Shown here: positions 6,653 through 9,961 of the stretch, piece after piece
How positions within the stretch are numbered: position 1 is the stretch's first letter
Layout of the letters: each line of letters starts with the position of its first letter
Assembly (NCBI GenBank): GCA_023390055.1
Contig: JAEWDP010000126.1
Span: 1-9,961, forward strand
Direction of reading: 5' to 3'
DNA: 9,961 nucleotides
Origin: Pseudomonadota bacterium
GTDB lineage: Bacteria > Pseudomonadota > Alphaproteobacteria > Rhizobiales > Rhizobiaceae
The notes under the pieces: generated by a model
Seen by the model: only the letters and a program-made list of their open reading frames with translations
The model's database searches: none
Told to the model about the DNA's origin: nothing
Program-made: the position numbers and the translations under genes

Positions 6653-8599
6653 CTAGTTTCGCAGTTCGGGCAGATCGACAAACAGATCCAGGGCTTTCGG
6701 ATTCGACAGCGCCTCCTTGTTCTTGACGACGCGTCCGTGAACGACATCACGCACGGCCAGTTCAACAATCTTGCCCGACTTTGTACGGGGGATGTCGGCA
6801 ACGGCGATGATCCTTGCCGGAACATGTCTTGGTGATGCTCCGTTTCGAATACGGGTCTTGATGGTCTTGACCAACGCGTCATCCAGTTCGACGCCGGATG
6901 CGAGCCGCACGAACAAGACGACCCGAACATCTCCCTCGAAGTCCTGCCCGATACAGATCGCTTCGGCAATCTCCGGCAATTGCTCGACCTGGTTGTAAAT
7001 CTCGGCCGTCCCGATCCTGACGCCGCCAGGGTTCAAGGTGGCATCTGAACGGCCGTGAATGACGATACCACCATGCTGCGTCCACTCGGCAAAATCCCCG
7101 TGGCACCAGACATTGTCGAAACGTTCGAAATAGGCCGCGCGGTATTTTGCGCCATCGACGTCATTCCAGAACATGATCGGCATCGAGGGAAAGGGCTTCG
7201 TGCAGACAAGCTCACCCTTTTCCTCACGTACGGGCTCGCCCTCATCATTCCAGATATCGACGGCAAGCCCCAGGCCCGCACCCTGTATTTCGCCACGCCA
7301 GACCGGCTTCAATGGATTGCCAAGAACAAAGCAGGAGACAATATCCGTTCCCCCGGAGATGGATGCCAGATGCAGATCCTGTTTGATCCCCTCATAGACG
7401 AAGGAAAATCCTTCTGGCGAAAGCGGTGATCCTGTCGATGTCATCAGGCGAAGATGCGACAGATCATGCGTCTTTTTCGGGAGAAGGCCGCTCTTTCGCA
7501 CTGCATCGATATATTTTGCCGACGTCCCGAAGATCGCAAATTTTTCCTCTTCGGCATAATCGAACAGGACGCGCTCGTTCGGTGCAAAAGGCGACCCATC
7601 GAACAGGCACAGGGTTGCTCCAACGGCAAGGCCGGACATCAACCAGTTCCACATCATCCAGCCGCATGTGGTAAAATAGAAGAGCCGTTCGCCAGGCTCG
7701 ATGCTGCAATGAAGACGATGCTCCTTCACATGCTGGAGGAGTGTTCCACCAGCAGAATGCACGATGCACTTCGGTACACCGGTGGTCCCGGAGGAAAACA
7801 GGACATAGAGAGGATGATCGAAAGGCAGCGCCTGAAACGCAACATCACGGGCTTCAAACGGCGTGACAAATTCAGCCAGGATACGGCCATCATCCAGTGA
7901 GGCGGCCAGTACCGGTGCATCACCTGCATAAGGCACAACGAGAACCGGGGCCGCCAAGACCTTTGATATCACCCTCACCTTTTCGGCAACATCTTGCAAC
8001 TTGCCGTTATACCAGTAGCCGTCACAGGCAATGAAAAGCTTCGGTTCGATCTGTCCGAAGCGATCCAGCACGCCTTGTTCTCCAAAATCGGGAGAACAGG
8101 ATGACCAGACCGCACCGATCGATGCGGCCGCAAGCATCAGTGCGACCGTCTCCGGCATGTTGGGCATCATGGCCGCAATGCGATCTCCCTTTCCGATACC
8201 AAGGGCACGAAAGGCCTGCTGTAGACGCGAAACCTCCTGATGAAGGCGATCCCACGACCAGCGGTCGTGGACCTTGTCTTCACCACGGAAGATGATCGCA
8301 TCTGCATCCCCGGTGCGCGACAGAAGGTTTTCGGCAAAATTCAATGTCGCATCCGGAAAGAACTGCGCGTTTAGCATATCAGTGCCATTTGAAAGTACGC
8401 GCGAACCCTGCTCACCCTTCACGGCGCAAAAAGCCCACACGCAGGACCAGAATTTTTCCGGTTCTGACACAGCCCAGTTGTGGAAGTCATCGTAGTCCAC
8501 CGGGCTATCATGTCTTTCGGCACACCAGTGGATGAATGCATATAGCGGCGTTTTCTTTTTGTCAGCTTCAGATGGGATCCACAGCGGCTCGTCAGACAT
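6653..8599 (-). CDS. acsA2: Acetoacetyl-CoA synthetase
   Basis: This 648-residue cytoplasmic enzyme of the acyl-adenylate-forming family should convert acetoacetate, ATP and CoA to acetoacetyl-CoA, AMP and pyrophosphate (EC 6.2.1.16). Visible motifs are the ATP-binding loop FSSGTTGVPK (268-277), SGGTD (415-419), GDFAEW with Asp502, HGRSDATLNPGGVRIG (515-530), and RTKSGK ending in Lys610, the lysine needed for adenylation. The N-terminus, with LWIPS and FHNWAVSEPEKFW, and the full length fit the acetoacetyl-CoA group rather than acetyl-CoA synthetase. In rhizobia this enzyme completes use of PHB through 3-hydroxybutyrate and acetoacetate, which fits the phasin in the window. ATG 8599 is preceded by GAGGA about 9 bases upstream. 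The gene ends with TAG. The same 9-mer found before phasin lies 44 bp upstream of this start codon. Confidence 0.93.
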   Translation of the reverse strand: MSDEPLWIPSEADKKKTPLYAFIHWCAERHDSPVDYDDFHNWAVSEPEKFWSCVWAFCAVKGEQGSRVLSNGTDMLNAQFFPDATLNFAENLLSRTGDADAIIFRGEDKVHDRWSWDRLHQEVSRLQQAFRALGIGKGDRIAAMMPNMPETVALMLAAASIGAVWSSCSPDFGEQGVLDRFGQIEPKLFIACDGYWYNGKLQDVAEKVRVISKVLAAPVLVVPYAGDAPVLAASLDDGRILAEFVTPFEARDVAFQALPFDHPLYVLFSSGTTGVPKCIVHSAGGTLLQHVKEHRLHCSIEPGERLFYFTTCGWMMWNWLMSGLAVGATLCLFDGSPFAPNERVLFDYAEEEKFAIFGTSAKYIDAVRKSGLLPKKTHDLSHLRLMTSTGSPLSPEGFSFVYEGIKQDLHLASISGGTDIVSCFVLGNPLKPVWRGEIQGAGLGLAVDIWNDEGEPVREEKGELVCTKPFPSMPIMFWNDVDGAKYRAAYFERFDNVWCHGDFAEWTQHGGIVIHGRSDATLNPGGVRIGTAEIYNQVEQLPEIAEAICIGQDFEGDVRVVLFVRLASGVELDDALVKTIKTRIRNGASPRHVPARIIAVADIPRTKSGKIVELAVRDVVHGRVVKNKEALSNPKALDLFVDLPELRN

Positions 8600-8630
8600 T
8601 ATTGGTTATCCTCGCCCTTCCAATGATCTT

Positions 8631-8636
8631 TGTATA
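8631..8636 (-). promoter_or_regulatory. Candidate -10 element of the acetoacetyl-CoA synthetase promoter
   Basis: The minus strand reads TATACA, about 32 bases before the ATG. No good -35 is seen at 17 bp. The TGC-N3-GCA palindrome at 8643-8651 falls in the spacer upstream. Confidence 0.35.
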
Positions 8637-8642
8637 ACATGC

Positions 8643-8651
8643 TGCACCGCA
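8643..8651. promoter_or_regulatory. TGC-N3-GCA palindrome before acetoacetyl-CoA synthetase, putative PhaR site
   Basis: TGCACCGCA is identical to the second palindrome in front of the phasin gene (951-959) and is preceded by C, giving CTGC-N3-GCAA, close to the CTGC-N3-GCAG pattern. There is one copy here, not two. A six-base fixed pattern is expected by chance a few times in 10 kb, so placement is the main support. Confidence 0.35.
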
Positions 8652-8687
8652 AGATAAACCGCCATTGACCTGCTTCATGAAAGTCCC

Positions 8688-8717
8688 TTGTTTGCGCACC
8701 TGCCTCAATTCCTATAT
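8688..8717 (+). promoter_or_regulatory. Candidate promoter of the AsmA-family gene
   Basis: TTGTTT (8688-8693) and CTATAT (8712-8717) are separated by 18 bp. CTATAT is the common -10 form in rhizobial housekeeping promoters. Transcription would start near 8724, about 40 bases before the first ATG. Confidence 0.35.
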
Positions 8718-8761
8718 CGGGACGCAAACGGCATCGGCCGGATCAAAAAAGATAAATCTTC

Positions 8762-9961
8762 ATGGTGAGCGGTTCGAGTAGAGCAATGCAGGCTGAACTC
8801 ACTGGCAAAATGTCGGTGCTCATGCGCCGCATCTTCAAGACCGTGGCCGTCCTGGCTGCAGTCTTCGTCGTGCTCGTCGTCGCAATCCAGGCTGTGGCCC
8901 CCCTGGTCGTCTCGTCTTCGTTCGTGCGCAATGCCATGGAAGAGGAACTGGCGGAATGGACAGGGCATGATGTCACTATATTCGGATCACCGACACTCGG
9001 CTTCTGGCCCACCCCTCACATCGAGGTATCCCGGGTCGCGGTGACGAAGCCGACCGATGCCGGAGTTCGTGTTCTTGCTCGTGTCTCGCGCATCTCGGCC
9101 GATTTTAGCCTTTTCCAGGCGGTCGGTGGCGAAATGGCCTTCAACGATTTCGAGCTCCAGGAGCCGGAAATCTTCATTGTTCGAGACGAAAATGGCCGTC
9201 TCGACTGGGCCAGTGAGGGGCGATTGAGCGATGCTGTTGCAACGGCCAAAGGGGCGGACGGGCATGTATCACTTAATCCCGCGCTTGATCTCAAGGTCGG
9301 CAATGTCACAATCGACAACGGTCGGATCGAAGTCCGTGACAGCGCAACGGGTGACAAATGGCGGGCCTCCGGGATCAGAGGCAGCCTCACCTGGCCGCGA
9401 TTGTCGCAATCAGCTTCGATCGACATCTCCGTACAGATCAATCGCCGCGATCTTGCACTCAAGGCGTCGTCTGCGCAGCCTCTTCTGCTTTTGGCTGGGC
9501 AGAGTGCGCCCATCGACAGCAGCCTGACATCTGCCGGAATGTCGCTTGCATTCAATGGCACGGCAAATCTCTTTGATCGCTCCTATCTGTCCGGAAGCGT
9601 TAATATCGCCCTTCAGGATGCCAGTTCAGTCCTTGCCTGGGCAGGAATTGCACCAATGGGGACAGGCGACCTCAAGCAATTTTCGCTCACGGGCCAATTT
9701 TTGTCGAGCAACAGGACGCTTCGCCTCGAAGATCTCGACCTGGCCATCAACACTTCGCATGCAACCGGCATTCTTGATCTTGCCTTGCCTCAGAACAGTC
9801 CTCCACGTCTGACCGGAACACTGGCATTCGATGCGTTCGACCTGTCCGCATTGCTGTCGGCAACGTCACCAAATCGCAATCACCCTTCGTCCCTCCTGCA
9901 ATCAGCAACAGCATTGGAGCTTGACCTGCGGATTTCGGGCAAAGAGATGTCTCTTGGGCCA
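8762..9961 (+). CDS. AsmA-family protein, N-terminal part (runs off right edge)
   Basis: An open frame of 400 codons continues past the window. It has a short basic N-terminus with MRRIFK, one hydrophobic segment (residues about 26-50, counted from ATG 8762), then an extracytoplasmic region beginning FVRNAMEEELAEWTGHDV, followed by beta-rich sequence with the AsmA-like phrases VGNVTIDNGRIEVRD and LRLEDLDLAINTSHATGILDL. AsmA-family proteins are inner-membrane-anchored, span the periplasm and are linked to phospholipid transport and outer-membrane maintenance. A stop at 8753 bounds the frame. In-frame starts are ATG 8762, GTG 8765, ATG 8786, ATG 8810 and ATG 8822; none has a clear ribosome binding site, so the longest is listed, but MRRIFK at 8822 would look most natural. 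It is divergent from the synthetase gene with no functional tie visible. Confidence 0.8.
   Translation, partial: MVSGSSRAMQAELTGKMSVLMRRIFKTVAVLAAVFVVLVVAIQAVAPLVVSSSFVRNAMEEELAEWTGHDVTIFGSPTLGFWPTPHIEVSRVAVTKPTDAGVRVLARVSRISADFSLFQAVGGEMAFNDFELQEPEIFIVRDENGRLDWASEGRLSDAVATAKGADGHVSLNPALDLKVGNVTIDNGRIEVRDSATGDKWRASGIRGSLTWPRLSQSASIDISVQINRRDLALKASSAQPLLLLAGQSAPIDSSLTSAGMSLAFNGTANLFDRSYLSGSVNIALQDASSVLAWAGIAPMGTGDLKQFSLTGQFLSSNRTLRLEDLDLAINTSHATGILDLALPQNSPPRLTGTLAFDAFDLSALLSATSPNRNHPSSLLQSATALELDLRISGKEMSLGP

Noticed and set aside
6581..6835. An 84-codon plus-strand reading frame just downstream of the CtrA-box promoter
   Set aside because: It starts with TTG, has no ribosome binding site and is mostly antisense to the conserved 3' end of acetoacetyl-CoA synthetase; its protein resembles nothing I know.
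9016..9561. A 181-codon minus-strand frame inside the AsmA-family gene
   Set aside because: The plus strand is open throughout with a membrane anchor and AsmA-like phrases; the minus frame has low-complexity Ser/Arg composition and no ribosome binding site evidence.
1..9961. CRISPR array, toxin-antitoxin pair, phage genes or rRNA
   Set aside because: No regularly spaced repeats, no paired small overlapping genes, no phage-type proteins and no rRNA-like sequence were seen.

Overview
The window most resembles a chromosomal segment of an alphaproteobacterium of the order Hyphomicrobiales (Rhizobiales), probably Rhizobiaceae-like. The pointers are a tRNA-His without an encoded G-1 and with A73, a PdhS-type cytoplasmic histidine kinase, perfect CtrA-type boxes (TTAA-N7-TTAA), a small phasin, and acetoacetyl-CoA synthetase of the AcsA2 type. 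No species is claimed.

Layout, left to right. 1-43 (-) is the first 14 codons of an IS630-like transposase that runs off the left edge. 44-211 holds its leader, the probable element end and repeat-like debris. 212-288 (-) is tRNA-His(GUG), with a promoter and a palindrome upstream of it. 415-864 (-) is a phasin. 865-1082 is a divergent control region with two TGC-N3-GCA palindromes on the phasin side and a perfect CtrA box on the kinase side. 1083-4697 (+) is a 1204-residue PdhS/PleC/DivJ-class histidine kinase. 4741-6408 (+) is a fused two-domain FbpB-like ABC permease, followed by a hairpin. 6409-6652 is a convergent gap that unexpectedly carries a second perfect CtrA box inside a promoter-like sequence. 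6653-8599 (-) is acetoacetyl-CoA synthetase. 8600-8761 is a second divergent control region. 8762-9961 (+) is the first 400 codons of an AsmA-family protein, cut by the right edge.

Two themes run through the genes. The first is polyhydroxybutyrate (PHB): phasin coats PHB granules and acetoacetyl-CoA synthetase returns the acetoacetate made from PHB breakdown to the CoA pool. The 9-mer TGCACCGCA occurs in front of both. The second is the cell cycle: a PdhS-like kinase, expected to act on DivK and so on the CtrA pathway, has a full CtrA box 40 bp before its start codon, suggesting feedback. The permease and AsmA genes have no obvious link to either theme.

I found no CRISPR array, toxin-antitoxin pair, phage module or clearly new multi-gene system. 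The items most worth following are regulatory: the two CtrA boxes, the shared putative PhaR operators and the promoter pointing into the 3' end of the synthetase gene.
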